Numbered from the stretch's first letter, positions 42,926-55,576 are shown. The stretch: DNA of 64,000 nt from Adenophora triphylla var. japonica (GCA_022495995.1 JAFEMH010001462.1:310001-374000); one strand, 5' to 3'. The notes: a model not told the origin generated them from the letters alone. Numbers and translations are program-made.

Positions 42926-45330
42926 ATGGAGGGTGAAGGAGGACCAATGGCTCGCCACGGAAGGACCGATGACGAAAGAACTCGATTGGTTCGGACCATT
43001 CGAACCACTACTCTTCCATTGAATCCGGCGGAGTTTTATCCGGCGAGGGATAGACACAACTCCAAGGGAGGGATCGAAAGACAAGTAAGTTTCCTACAAA
43101 TTCCATTAATTTTAAGAATGTGCATTCTTTAAATGTTAGAAATTTGTTAGGAATGAACTTAGGGATTTTGGTGCCCGAATTGGGGCTTTTGACTTTGCTA
43201 TGAGCCTTTGTCGAAATTTACTAGGATGTAGTTCAATTGACGCTATGGGTGGATGACATAAAAATTTTGGTTGCAAAATTCCATGTCTAGATGCATTTTC
43301 CAAAATTAAAGTAGCTTTAATTCGGGACGGATCGAAATTTTCGAAAAATTCGAAAGAAATGATTTGAATATACGTAGGAAATGAATGAGAACCTTATCTG
43401 CATTGCATCCTTTTGACATGCGTTGGTGCATTTCTGTTGACGTTGCTTCTGTCTTGTTTGTCTGCAGGGGACAGGGACGGTTAGTACTCATAACCAGAAG
43501 AGTCGAGGTGCCTTTGAGGCGGTGCAGGCATTGTGGGGCATTATCCCAGACGTGGCTCGAGAGGGAGAGAGGAGTCCGCGGCAACGGTGCTTGACTCCGG
43601 GTTGGGCCGGGTTTATCGCCGTAGCTGCGACAGCCGATACGCCGAGGGGTAGGTCCATGTATGTCGCGCTGAGCGAGCATCGGTGGGATACGACCCACAC
43701 TTTCCATTTCGAGATGGGGGAGGCGACGGTGACTCCCACGGACTTTGCCGCTATCACCGGGTTACCGACTTATGGCAACACGCCGGTGCTGGGTTGATGG
43801 TTACACCCGGAGAGCGGTTATGCAGGCTGCTGGGGTTTTGATATTACCGATGCCAGGGGCTTAGGCATTCGGTGCAGAGCCGATGGAGAATCATTTGAGG
43901 AAGGTGTCGCCGCTTATCCGGGCCGGGTCCTTGAGGATGACCGCGGAGCGTCCGGCTCGAGGGTTCCTTTGGTTTGCGCTGTCGCCGACTTTATTCCCCG
44001 ACTTCGACACGTCTTGTCACTTCCCTTTGCTCGGGTCGCCGATAGACTTGGATGCCGTGAGGGTTCGCGTGGGGAGGCCGGACCGACCGAGCTCTACCAT
44101 TCTTTGGAGCAGGTTCTCGCGGGGAGAGGAGCACTCCTTTAGCCGCTTCCACGCCCGTCTTGGATGTAAGTTCACGTTCTTTTTCTCTTCCTTGCCTCTT
44201 TTATGTACTCGTATGTATCCGCTTTGTAGCCGACATAACTTTCCATTCTCTTGGCGGTGTCCGGGTGCTACGAGGTGTTCAAATCCGTTGTGCTTGGGAC
44301 ATCAAGGAGCCGTACCGTCCCTGTTCCCCGCCATGCCGGTTTGGCGAAGAAGGCGAAGAGGGCGGTCTCTTCGAGAGTTGGCACTCGAGTGTCATACGAG
44401 GAGATATCTCCGCGCCGAATCGGGAGTTCTCTCGAGAGGATCCAACCGACCTCGGTGGAGTAGGTTCGATCATGTCGCGGTGCATTGCCAGCGAGACTAC
44501 ACGGCGGCGGAAGCTCCCGACGCCATGTATTTGGGGAGAGTGGTGACTCGTCGGCATAGGCGGGTCTCTTCCCTTGGTGCCGGTGGATCCTCCTTTGTAC
44601 ATGCGGCATCCCCCGGAGATGCCGATTGATGAGCCGGAGGGGTACCTGTGGCGTGTACTACACCGAGTACATCATAGCGGGGCCGCCTATGATGTTTTCT
44701 TGAGGATGAGTCCGAGGAGCCCGCAGTACAGATGCAGAGGGCGAGGTCCCCGGAGGTTCTCGAGATTTTCCGGTCCCGCGAGCTAGGCTAGCGTACGAGG
44801 GGCTGGATGGTTCGCGTAGGCGACTTGTGATCCCGCTTCCGGCTGAGCCGAGACCACGATACAGGGCGGACCCCAATGCTTCGGTGAGCACCTTTTTTTT
44901 TTTATTTTCTGCATTTGATAGTAGTATTCTGCAATTGTTCCATCTGTACTTTCTGCTTGCTTTCTGATGACTTTCCTGGTTCGCAGTATCCGGCCGTACG
45001 TATAATGACGCCACGAGGTGGTGGATGGGTGGTCCGCCTACGCCCGGGAGGCTCGTGGAGTTCATGCGGTGCAGTTCCCGGAGGAGCGTGGACGTCCGTG
45101 ATCGGGGGCCGTCTAGGCCGAGAGATTCGCCCGCTCCCACACTCGGTGGGGAGGACTTTACACGGGGTTTGGCCGGTTCGCGGGCGGAACGGCTGGATTT
45201 GGAGCTCCTTCTTCGCGCACCCGGGCGCGAGAGGGGAGTCCTCGAGTTCGCGTACTCGAGGAGGCCCTTTGCCTATTCCCGCCGGGAGGAGTTTGGCGAG
45301 TTCTTGTTTGCGACGGATCCGGCGGCGTGA
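42926..45330 (+). pseudogene. Element E antisense ORF-a: multi-exon PMD-like protein (decayed)
   Basis: Exon 1 is 42926-43084 (MEGEGGPMARHGRTDD...) with donor CAA|GTAAGT. Exon 2 is 43468-44165, after TCTGCAG, and has LSEHRWDTTHTFHFEMGEAT and VTPTDFAAITG. A TGA lies near 43796, then in another frame comes RGFLWFALSPTLFPDF. A donor GTAAGT follows at 44166, with no clear AG acceptor before YEVF near 44270, so that acceptor seems mutated. Later exons keep DAMYLG near 44520. An intron lies at about 44886-44986 (GTGAGC to TTCGCAG). The last exon ends FGEFLFATDPAA. It matches B's ORF-a exon for exon but carries stops and shifts. Confidence 0.72.
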
Positions 45331-45793
45331 GCAAAGACGTCGAGTGTACGGATGACGAGCGGGACTCGAGTAGTCCCCTTTTCTGCTTTCTTTCTTTACC
45401 GCTTTGTTTAGACAAAATGCATGTATTTGTCGGGGAACAAATTTTGATTTGAACCGTATTTGCAAAAAGGCGCCTGGGGCGGAACTCGTATTTCGCATAT
45501 TTATTCTATGATCACCTTACTGTTATTTTCGGCAAATAAGCAAATAGGTTAATCAAAAATAAATAAAAAGAGAAATGCATTAAAAATTGAACGGGTCAAA
45601 AATTAAGCATGTATGCACTAATTTTTAATTATTTGCATCATTGCACGAGCCCGGGCGGAAGGGATATTGACATTGGTTGAATGAAATCGGGGCGGGCACG
45701 CAGATTTCATAGGAGTGAAACAGGGCATGGTTTGGAAATGTTTCCAATTTTAAGGGCAAATGGCCGCAGAGTTGACCAAGTCAAGCTGCAGAG
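45331..45793 (+). other. Element E gap between ORF-a and ORF-b
   Basis: No gene seen; A/T-rich 3' flank of ORF-a. Confidence 0.5.
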
Positions 45794-45806
45794 GAGTCCG
45801 CCGGAC
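45794..45806 (+). promoter_or_regulatory. Inverted repeat upstream of ORF-b of element E
   Basis: AGTCCG-C-CGGACT, one-base spacer, about 127 bp before ATG 45933. The minus strand continues CCTCTGCAG, the tail seen in E's other copies. Confidence 0.62.
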
Positions 45807-45932
45807 TAGAACTGAATTTCCAGATTCTTTAAATTGCAGTTTCAGCTTTGCAATTGGTGAGAAAACTGCGCATTGCTTTGTTCATCTGGCTGAATTCCTT
45901 TTCCTTTCTTAAGGTTTTCTTCACCTTCTGAC

Positions 45933-46019
45933 ATGGCTCCCTTTCCCAAGTTATCGTCTCGGATGCAAGAGCGATATTTGGACAACTTTCAGTCGTGGGT
46001 ACGGAACCACACGAGGCAG
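45933..46019 (+). pseudogene. Element E antisense ORF-b, N-terminal piece cut by element F
   Basis: MAPFPKLSSRMQERYLDNFQ and nine more codons, equivalent to the N-terminus of B's ORF-b. It ends in GGCAG, the target duplication of F; the frame resumes in phase at 62184. Confidence 0.82.
46015..46019. repeat. Left target-site duplication of element F (GGCAG)
   Basis: GGCAG before the 5' LTR of F is repeated at 62179-62183 after its 3' LTR. Confidence 0.94.
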
Positions 46020-47776
46020 TGTAAGTGCTCCAATTTGAGCTTGTTAGAATTTTCGTTATAAAATTAACGAAAGTTATAACAATTACTAACATTCCTAACA
46101 ATCCTAACTTTTCTAACAAAGGGAGGGTAGAATGGGCATTGCCAAATGAAGTTAAACCAAGAAAAGCATCTTAAAAAGCAAAACAAAAGAATAAAACCAT
46201 AAATAGAAAGGCTGGAAACACAAAAACTGGCTGTTAATTTGGTTTTTTTGAATTTTTATTCTTCCTGTCCAAGGCCGGAGCTGTAATTAATGAACAGTGC
46301 ACGCCTACTGACCTTGTCCGCGCGGATAAGTATGCATTTTCAGAGGGCTATAAATTGAGCCCTCCAGTCACAAAAATAAGGAGGAAAAAAACACAATTGC
46401 ACCGAACCTCTGGCGAAATATAGAGAGAAAACAGTGAGAATTCACTTGAATTGTCACCATTTTCTCTCCAATCTTTCCCAACTCATACTCATCCACTCAC
46501 TCTCATATTCAAGCCCTAAACACTCATACACTCAAGCCAAACACTCAAGAACACAAGGAAGATTGGTAAACCCTCCTCTTCCTAACCCTAAATCTCATCC
46601 ATGCATGCATCTTCAAACTACAAAATGTAGTTCTTTCATCTTCTTTCTCTAGATCTAAGAAGATCACCATGGAAGACCATCTCCATGGATGATCTTCTAC
46701 AAAGATCAACATTATTTTAAGCTTTTCTTGCTTACTTGCAAAAATGCACTTTCAAAACCCTAAAAAACCATTTTTCAAGCACTAAATCTTGATTTCAAAG
46801 GGTAAAATCCCCTCCCCAAGCAAAATGAAATGCTTAGTCCTAATGTACCCCAAGGATGGTTTGGTATAGTTGATTCACCACTAAAATGTCTAGTGATCAC
46901 TAACCAAAACCTAGGGAAATGGGGACAAGCATGGATGCAAAACCCCCCTTAAAATCATATTTTCTTTCTTGAGAAGTTGCTGTCCAGTAGCAATTTTCTC
47001 AGACCTCAGTCCATGGTCTTAATTTGTGGACACAGATGAACTTGGAATTTGGTGTTGACTACAAAATACTTTTTGTAGCCAAAATCCAGAGCTTTCCAGA
47101 CATATTTTTACTTTATTTTTTGGGTGAGTAAAACTCCTCTTTTCAAATTTTCTTTCAGAGGCTAGTTCATCAGCTTCTGGGAATCCAGATCTCATATCTG
47201 AGGTTTCCAGAAGGTTTTGACCCCTCAAATCTTCTCCAAAATGGAAAATTCCTTCGGACAAACTTTATTTAAGGTGTCTAGAACAACTTTCATTCTCTGA
47301 GTTTATCCAGATTATGAAGTTTTAAGGCCCTTGAACCCCTTTCAAAATCAAAGGTCCACTGCCTTTTTCATTCTGGCAGAAATGGCTCTCAACTTCAAAA
47401 GGTCTTTTGAGTACCAAATCTCAACCCAAAAATCTTCCAAAAAATCATGGGATCAGTTTAAAGTCTTAAAAAGATATCCCAATTTTTACTTTTCTGAGTT
47501 TCAACTTATTTTGGCCAAAACACACACACACACACACACAAATGATTTTCAGCTTGGAAGACTCGTTTTACGAGGCGCGTCGGGTGCACACTAACGTCCT
47601 TCCCGACGCGTAACATGACCTCCGAACCTAAATCTCTGATCTCGGGCTTTTTTCAAAGTTTTGGCCCTTAAAATAAAAATGGCGTGGCGACTCCGTTTTT
47701 TCCGGTTTTATTTGGTTTTTTTCAAAGAAACGCAAAAATCGAATTTTTCCCGCGAAAAAGGCAACACATCATCACA
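46020..47776 (+). repeat. Element F 5' LTR
   Basis: TGTAAGTGCTCCAATTTGAG ... CATCATCACA. TATA at 46349-46356, inverted repeat at 46316-46327, (CA)n at about 47520-47541, primer-site echo GGCGTGGCGACTCCG at about 47682-47696. Nearly identical to 60424-62178. Confidence 0.96.
46316..46356 (+). promoter_or_regulatory. Element F LTR core promoter with inverted repeat
   Basis: TCCG-CG-CGGA at 46317-46326, 22 bp before TATAAATT at 46349-46356, followed by TAAGTATGCA. In the 3' LTR the left arm is mutated (TCAGCGCGGA at 60721-60730). Confidence 0.72.
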
Positions 47777-47777
47777 G

Positions 47778-47796
47778 TGGCGACTCCGCTGGGGAC
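47778..47796 (+). other. Element F primer-binding site (tRNA-Arg type)
   Basis: TGGCGACTCCGCTGGGGAC, 1 base after the LTR; close to the complement of a plant tRNA-Arg 3' end, the primer reported for Ogre elements. Confidence 0.82.
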
Positions 47797-49300
47797 TAAG
47801 CTTTTTTAATAAAAAAAAATGGTATTCGGTATATTGGTGGAAACCACTAAATTTCCCGTTATCGCCTCCTAACACGAGTCGGGGATAAATTGTGGTCTAA
47901 CAATCCCACGTACCGGTATCACCGTTTTCAAAAAAAAAAAAAAAAAAAAAAAAAGCTTTTGAGGGTCAAGCTTCCGTCCCGGCTTTGAAAATCATTTTTG
48001 TGTGTGTGTTGATTTTTGCACAGTTTTCATGTTGTTTTGGCCGCCTCGGAGAAAGTCAAAATTTTGACTGTCGGAATAACGTCCCTAACTGTCGGAATTT
48101 TCGTGCCTTCGTGCTTATGTGCTCATTAAAAATTTCAAAAAAAAAAATTTCAAAAAAAAAGGGATTTTCAAAAAAAAAAAGAAGAAGAAAATTTCCAAAA
48201 AAAAATCATGCATCATATTTTTTAAGACACATAAAAATTTCTATTTTACTCGTAAAAGGAATATAGATCGCTTGCACACTACGCGCACGTGACCGTACAC
48301 CGCACACTACGTCCTTAACCCGGGAAATCCTTGTCGCGGTCCGTTTGGTCTTATTACGCCTCTCGGATGAGCACAGACTACCCAAACATCCCATGGAGCC
48401 TCGTGTCGACCATGCACTTGTCCGTGACACACTTTGTCCGAGACCCGGTTGGTTTTTAGTCCGGTCTGTGTCATGCCCTGTCCGTGTATAGACCTTTCCT
48501 TTCAAGCCTTTGTCGGCATACCGACTCAATATCTTTCGGGTCCCTAATCGGCCGAAGTTCTCGCCGGTTTTCCGCCGCAGACTTTGACCAAGATATTGAC
48601 CGGCGCCTTGACTTCGGTTCGACCGGCACAAATTATACACTGACTCCCAAAGATTGACACCGAGTCATCAAGGATTAATGACTATTCCATGCCTAATTAC
48701 GGCTTAAGCGACGACAAGTCAAGATCAATCGGGGACGCTTATCACCCAAATCATGCCGACTTTTGTCGAGCCCTCGGACATGATCTTGACTTTCGACGTC
48801 GCCTTGTCCGTAATTTACATCGAATGCTCGTTAAGACTCGATTACCCGCCGACTTTTAGGATTGTTTTTCTTTCGGTCGGTGGGACCCGCTGCCCTATAG
48901 GACCCTCGCCCGGGCCGTCCACCCCGGGAAGTCGAAATACAGTGGAATACGAGGGCTTATAGACGTAGTGACGGGGCCCACCGATCCAGAATCGAGTAGT
49001 TTGCGAAAAAGAAGAGCAATCTTTTCCAACCGATTAGGTTAATAAAACATGTTTTAAGTAAACGTGAACAAATAATCGCATGTTGCATGAGCCTAAAGCC
49101 CAAACACCTACCCTCCTTCCATTCCTGCACATCTCGAACCTTCATGTCCTTTCCCCCAGCCTCCGCACAAAGCTTGGTTTCGGCACCGGGTCACCGTTTG
49201 ATCAGTTGGGAAGAGTCAAGCGCATCGTCGCCTTCGCCATTTGTTCCGACTCCGGTTTCGTAATGTCTCGCATCGGCCGGTAATGATGGGGGTAACGTTG
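47797..49300 (+). other. Element F leader
   Basis: No gene. Long A tracts at 47928-47954 and 48136-48210. The conserved GC-rich block at about 48885-49015 (CCCTATAGGACCCTCGCCCG, CCACCCCGGGAAGTC) closely matches element A at about 3900-4030. Confidence 0.65.
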
Positions 49301-50590
49301 CTCCGTCCTCCAAAATCCCTCGCATGCACTCGCATTGGATCCAGGGTAGAACAAATGAGACTTCGACATGAGGCTCAAATTGATGACCTGCTGGGGGTAG
49401 TCGCAAGTCATGGTTTGACTATCGCCTCAATTCCGATGGCACCTTTACCGCAAAGACAGAAGAAGGTTCTCCTCCTCTTCTTAATAGTCCCTGATACATC
49501 AAGATGCTACCCCAAGATTCCTATGTTTCCACCGCCGGACTCCCGCCCGCCGACTTACAGGCAACCGGCCCCCAAACAGTCGGGGACGAAAGAGTTCGGT
49601 ATACCGTCGGCTGTCCCCTCTCAAAGTGATGATCCCACAAATATCACCCGAGTGATGAAAAATCGTGAACAAGCTTAAAGAAATATGGTCACCATCAAAT
49701 CCCCGGAAGAACGTCGTAACGCAATGCCAGCCCGGGATTGAAGAGGCCACACGCCACTTTGGGACCTTAACAATATCCCAACCGACCGGGGCTACCTTGA
49801 AGGATAAACATATGCCCGTTCCCCGGGACCTCAATATCTCTCATTATCCCCGCGAGTCCAATCACTCGCTACCGTACGAGCCCAAAGCAGCCAGATCCCC
49901 CGGACCGGCCCACTCAAAGTCATTCCAAAGACCGCTCAACCCGAGGTCCCAAATCCGCCACCACCGTAGAACACATTTGGTGGGATACTTGTGATCGTCC
50001 CGATTGCCTTGAAAGGGACTATCGGGATTGGATACACGAGGACCGTCCTCCTAAGAAAAAGAAAATTTCCTCCCAAAGAAAATTGAAGGAGAGATTCGAG
50101 GCCGGTGATAACAAAGTGTGGGAACGCTCGGGAGCCATCTCGGGGATTTGATTATTATGTACTCTACTCCGCCCGCCTTCCCCAAAGCAAAAAGGGATAA
50201 AAGAGCGTAAAAGCCTTGCCAACGACGGAATTGAGACCTTCGGATACTGCAGTACCGCGCAACGAAGTCCAACCCCTCGGGGTCGCCCAAGGTTCGCTTT
50301 GTCCAGGCTCCCGAGTATACACCGATGAAGAAAAACCGACGCCTTGATGCCTGGCGCTCCCACTCAATCAACATGTTGATCGGAGATGGCAACCGCCACA
50401 AAAGGCATCAAGTATAACCTGTGGGCTTCGGCAAAGACTCCGCCTCGCAAGAAAAAGGCACGAAGTGACCGGCTTGATGACTCTCCATCCCGAGACAAGG
50501 ACCAAATCTATGATCCTCACCTATATGGGAGTATGATCACCTTCTCTGCGATGAAGATTTGCCAAGAGATGTCTCCCAACACAACGAAGC
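49301..50590 (+). pseudogene. Element F gag remnant
   Basis: The region between leader and protease is read in several broken frames. A Pro/Ser-rich stretch at about 49440-49680 and a Lys-rich stretch near 50050-50100 can be seen, but I do not recognise the capsid phrases kept in element A (EFYKRWNWKLGE). Large internal loss is likely. Called gag by position only. Confidence 0.5.
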
Positions 50591-51000
50591 TTTGTACATC
50601 ACTATTCGGCTCAACACCATGTCACTCCTCGGGGTATTAGTGGACAATGGATCATCGGTAAATGTCCTTCCCCTCAAAGATGATGAGGGCCCTCCGCATA
50701 AATGAAAGGCGCGTGATCCCATCTACCCTGATCGTCAAAGCCTACGACGGTTCGTCTCGTCCCATTCTCTGGGACAAGTGACTCGAACTCGGTACGAAAC
50801 CCAAATGGTGCCCGCAAAGTTCCATGTAATGGATATCCTCCGAGTTCACAGCCTCTACTAGGCGCCCTTGGTTGCATCACATGAAAGCCATAGCCTCCAC
50901 TCTCCACCAATGCGTCAAATTCATCAACCGGCAGGGAGATCTTGAAGTCATAAGGGGTGACAGCTTTCCTCATAGGGAACGAAGTCGAAACAATAGCCAA
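50591..51000 (+). pseudogene. Element F protease (retropepsin) remnant
   Basis: RLNTMSLLGVLVDNGSSVNV at about 50603-50662 is the active-site region, in the form typical of Tat elements, where DNG or DGG replaces the usual D-T/S-G. A frame change follows. KFHVMDI (about 50815) and, in a further frame, ASTLHQCVKFI near 50890-50925 mark the C-terminal half. The protease would cut the Gag-Pol polyprotein. Broken by at least two shifts. Confidence 0.72.
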
Positions 51001-52126
51001 GAACGCCCACGCCAAACACCGGGCTACATCCTTCAAGAGGCAAGTCTCGCCAAGCATCCTTTGGAATCCAAAGAATGCCAACTATGTCGACACACTCAAG
51101 CGAGCGGACTCCGAAGAAGTTCGATTCATCAAATTCAATTGCTATTTCCAACACTTGGAGACGTACCGAAGGAAATGCTGAACACCGCCATGATACAGCA
51201 CACAAGTCCCCGGTCCTCAATCACGCATTTGTCGCATTCTGCAAACCCATTCTTTGGCCTCGCCGGCGAGGAGGTTTTCATGATAAAAGTCAGCAAACAC
51301 CGACGTACTCGGCTCGAATCTATGAACGTCGTGTGGGACGTCCTCCTTCTTGAACTACCTGCCAAGCCTTTCCGCTCGAGTATGGGACATGAGATTTTTC
51401 TAGCAGCTCACCGAGACGCAATGCGTCCTTACATCCGGATTGAGCGGTCGATTGTGACGAAACGGAAGTCCCCTGCACTGAGGAAGATCCCTACATCCAC
51501 ATGCTCGCCTTTCGGATGCCAAACACAATTGATTCTCGGTTCGACAAAGAGATGATAGCAACAATCGAAGAGGGAGCACAGAGACCATGCCTTTCCCGAG
51601 TTTTGAAGCCACCGACAGCAATGCCTTTAAAGAATTGGGAAACTCTCTCGGGCCCGTCCGCGACCAAGGAGGAAATGATCACCAAGCTTGGATTGGTACC
51701 CCGTCCCTTTGTGTCAATCTAGGACAAGTCCTCCCAGTCTCTCTCTGTTAAGATCGAGTCTCTAGGGTCGTCCGATGGCCTTACGCCTGAAGACTACGAG
51801 TCTGTAGCAAGCACTGTATTCCCTTTCGTTTTCAATGAAATGACGAACCTTTCTGAGTATCCCTTGATTGCCACTTTAACTAATGATGAATTAATTAATA
51901 AAAATTTTTTTTTTAATAATAATTCATTAGATAAAGAAGCAGACACATTAAACAAAAAAAAAATCAAACAACAAAAAAAATCTTTAAGCAGGTTGTCCGG
52001 AAGAGGAAAATCGAGCCCAAGCTGCCGAAGAGATTTTGACGAGTGTGAATTTGGGAACTGCGGAAGAGCCTAAAGAGACGCAGATTGGTCATTTCTTCGA
52101 AGGAAGTGGAAAGGATGCTCTGCAAA
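51001..52126 (+). pseudogene. Element F protease-RT linker, ending at a deletion junction
   Basis: Contains PLKNWETLSGPSATKEEM near 51630 and GLTPEDYE near 51777, comparable to A near 6850. SVNLGTAEEPKETQIGHFFE at about 52040-52100 is the phrase that precedes RT in A and C. Instead of RT, the sequence passes within a few bases of GATGCTCTGCAAA into integrase. Confidence 0.75.
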
Positions 52127-52874
52127 ATCCTACAAAATCCTCAATTCAAAGAAAGTTGCCCTCTTCATCAAAGAAAACATCATGTGCAGATACGGGTTGC
52201 CGGCCGAAATCATTTCAGATAATGGATCCCACTTCGAAGGGGAATGTGACAGGTTGCTGGCGGAATTCCGAATAACCCGTCACAAGTCATCTCCCTACAG
52301 GCCCCAAACCAACGGAGCCGTCGAGGCAAAGAAACAAGACTCTGGAAAATATCATCCTGAAAATGGCCGTCCGGGCGTAGATTGGCCCGAGAAGTTACAC
52401 CTGGCACTCTGGGGCTACGTAACATCGCCGAACGGCAACCGGGGAAACACCTTTTGCCCTCACATACGGAATGGAAGCCGTACTCCCAATCGAGCCGGAA
52501 ATACCCTCGCTCCGTATACCGCCGAAAGCCAGATCAACGAGGTCGAATGGCTCCAGAGTCGCCATGACGAATTGGCCCTACTAGACGAACGCCGATTGAA
52601 GGCCATGGAACACATCCGGGCCTACCAAGGAAGAATGGCCAGAGCCTTCGACAAGAAAGTAAAGCATCGGGAGATCCGAGAAGGTGATCTCGTTCTAAAA
52701 GAAAAGCCCCTTATCCCGTATCAACCCTCTCGGCAAATGGGAGCCTCGTATGGGTCGGGCCATATGTCGTCCCGTAAGATCTTCTCCTGAGGAGCCATGC
52801 AACTTGCGGACCTCGACGGAATCCCTTTGTACACCCAAATGAATGGTGACAAGCCGCGCAGATACTACGCGTAA
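52127..52874 (+). pseudogene. Element F integrase core and C-terminus (front deleted)
   Basis: Begins at the equivalent of KSYKVL in A (9648). It has KENIMCRYGLPAEIISDNGS and HFEGECDRLLAEF with the second catalytic Asp intact, RPQTNGAVEA, then frame changes, and [20 protein letters not shown] near 52570. It ends RRYYA with TAA at about 52872. The zinc finger and first catalytic Asp are missing, so it cannot integrate DNA. Confidence 0.88.
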
Positions 52875-53580
52875 AAAAAAAACAAAAAAAAAAAAAAAAA
52901 AAACAAAAAAAACAAAAAAAGAGTGCTAAAAAGAGTAATACCCAACTAGGTTAGAAACCCGAAAAGGGCGGCCTAGGTAAAAACAGGTTGCACCAAAAAA
53001 AAACCAAAAAAAAAAGAGTGCTAAAAGAGTAATACCCAACTAGGTTAGAAACCCGAAAAGGGCGGCCTAGGTAAAAAACAGGGTTGCACCAAACAAAAAA
53101 AAAAAAAAAAAAAAAAACAAAAAAAAGAGTGCTAAAAAGAGTAATACCCAACTAGGTTAGAAACCCGAAAAGGGCGGCCTAGGTAAAAACAGGTTGCACC
53201 AAAAAAACAAAAAAGAGTGCTAAAAGAGTAATACCCAACTAGGTTAGAAACCCGAAAAGGGCGGCCTAGGTAAAAACAGGTTGCACCAAAAAAATAAAAA
53301 ACAAAAAAGAGTTCACCAGGTTGAACTACGAAGACCTGAGCTCCTCAAAATGAGGGGAACGTAGGCAGCCGGAAACGGTTCGGTTTAAAGCACAAATAAA
53401 AGCCATACTTTGGCATCAATACAATTGGTCATACCATGAAAGCGTCTCGAAAAACTCTAAAGCAATTCAAATATTCATTACAAGTTAAAAACTCTTTGAT
53501 GAGTCTAAGCCCGATTCATTCCTACAACCGGCAACCCGCTAAAGGAAAACTAATATACATAATCAAACTAATGTGTTCCG
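52875..53580 (+). repeat. Element F spacer: four about 85-110 bp repeats, then folded motif
   Basis: Four copies of an A-tract plus AGTGCTAAA(AA)GAGTAATACCC, then CCCGAAAAGGGCGGCCTAGG and CAGGTTGCACC, at about 52918-53290. Element A has one copy (about 10424-10500), so F amplified it. Then GAACTACGAAGACCTGAGC and GGGGAACGTAGGCAGCC (about 53323-53372). Confidence 0.85.
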
Positions 53581-55115
53581 CTATGGCAAGAAAGGGATAC
53601 TTGGAAACCTCGGAGTCACTCCAAGCCACTCGCATCGGCCTCTCCCTTCTTCTTCCCTCCGAGTCTTTCTCTTCGAACCGGAAAAATGCCGGTATTCCTC
53701 CTACCAAGCTCCGGTATAGGAACAGGGTCTATCAAACCGGCCTCTCGTCGTGGCCTTAGTAGCCCTAGCGTCATCCCTCATCTCCTCGTAACCTAGCCGG
53801 TAACATAGGAGCCCTCCTCTCCCGTCTCTTGACGTAAGCCTCATAATCGCCACGCCGTCTCCGCTCCCGTCACATGAGGATTGGCCCTCGCCTCGGCCCT
53901 CCTCCTCTCGTAAACAGCTAGGTCCTCCGCACCCACAATGGCCTCACGCCGTCTCAAAATAGCCACCGAGTCTCTCCCAGATGCCTCTCATACCAATCCA
54001 GGTACCAAGTGGTCAAGAACACCGGTCTGGACGCCTGAGAATGACCCGAGGAGGAAAGGCATCATATCTCCATGCTCGGGAAAGAAATGGAAACACCGAG
54101 GGATCAGCCATGGAAACAGGAGCCACCACCCCGGTGGCTACATCATCAAAGCCCTCCAAAGGAACTCCGCTCCAAGCCAAACCGCCTAAGGACCGTAAAC
54201 CTAATGTAGAAACTGACCGAGAAAGCCCCTAAGCATAACCACATGGGACCCGTCTGAAGCACTCTGCGAGTCTCCACCCGCCAATGAGGCACCAACCATC
54301 TCGATATCTTCGGTCTCTGGGCGACCCGCCATCCAACGCTCCCACGAGCCCCGATCATCAAAATCTACATCAACACCTCTCCCGGCAAAAGTCCAAGGCT
54401 CGATCATATCAGGTTTCCCGAAGAACCCCCAAACGCTCCATCGCCCACAGTGGTCAAGAGGAACGGGCCTGCCCCCGTGCATATACCGCCGTCCGGTAGC
54501 TAACTGTCGAGAGCATGAAAAGTCTCCCCAAGAATCAAAGGAACGACATCTCTCGCCGGGCGACAGTGAACGACAACATCCAAGCGAGAGACCGATGGCG
54601 GATCCCAAAGGAATAGACCATGAACAGGTGCCAAACATACAAAGTGCAAAGGCATCCCAATAGGCATCATCCACCAAGCCTAGGCCCCTAAATCTGCCGG
54701 GAAGACCGGAAATATCGAAATGATCGGGACCGCGGATCATACCTTGCGCTTTCCTCCGGAAAGATGAAGGAGGACGCACAATCTGTCAAGAAAAGAAGCC
54801 CTCCAGCAAAGGGACCGCTATCTCTTCCACCTCCGGACCTCCAAGCAAGGCCCGAAATTCTTCGATACTCGGAACAATCTCGTTGAGGGAAAGGCAAAAG
54901 ACATGCCTTCTAGTATCCCAAAACGAAGAAGAAGCTCTTGAGAGGTCATAATCCGGAACCAATTCTTTGAGAGACCACAAGCATCGTACCTTGTACCTTT
55001 CTTCAAAGAATGATCTTCTCTCGTGCATGATCTCCCTACACCACTCCTTGAACTTTTCAAAGAACAACATTTGCCTTTCTTTGGACAATTTTGGAGAATT
55101 TTTGGCCATTTCCAT
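53581..55115 (-). pseudogene. Element F antisense ORF-b: PMD-like protein (decayed)
   Basis: Reads leftwards from ATG 55115 (MEMAKNSPKLSKERQMLFFE). LWSLKELVPDYDL, SFWDTRRHVFCLSLNEIVPS and GGPEVEEIAVPLLEG make up the N-terminal PMD core, up to a stop near 54786. The rest continues in other frames and ends with a basic SKRKTRREEEG stretch near 53650 and TAG at 53581-53583. Same gene as ORF-b of A, B, C and E. Confidence 0.75.
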
Positions 55116-55242
55116 GGTTTTTCTCTCTTTCTCCCGAAAATGGGTACATTTGAAATTTTGGAGGTTGAAGAGGATATTTGAATTTGAAATAAAGCAAGAC
55201 CAGGTCCGAACCATTAAAGGACAATGTCGAGAAGCCGACCCT

Positions 55243-55254
55243 ATCCGCGCGGAT
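55243..55254 (-). promoter_or_regulatory. Inverted repeat upstream of ORF-b of element F
   Basis: Perfect ATCCG-CG-CGGAT, about 128 bp upstream of ATG 55115; same core as in F's LTR. Confidence 0.68.
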
Positions 55255-55576
55255 ACAAGTGTCATTACTAAAAATTTTTGCAATGTCAAGCTGCTACACC
55301 AAAAGAGGAATATTCCGTCCCGGTTGCTCGAAACCTGTGCAAAAACCTCCCCAAACCAGTCCATATACCAAACACCCTTGCAAAAAAAAAACCAAGGCTC
55401 ATACAACACTGCATTGCATTCATAAAATAAAATCCTAAATTATTACATTCCAAAAAAAAGAGAGTGTGCAAAAAAAAACAAAAAAACAAACATAAATAAA
55501 ATCCTAAATTATTACATCAAAAAAAATGTGCATAAGCTGTACAAATCTAAATCTAAAAAAAAAAAATAATAAAAAA

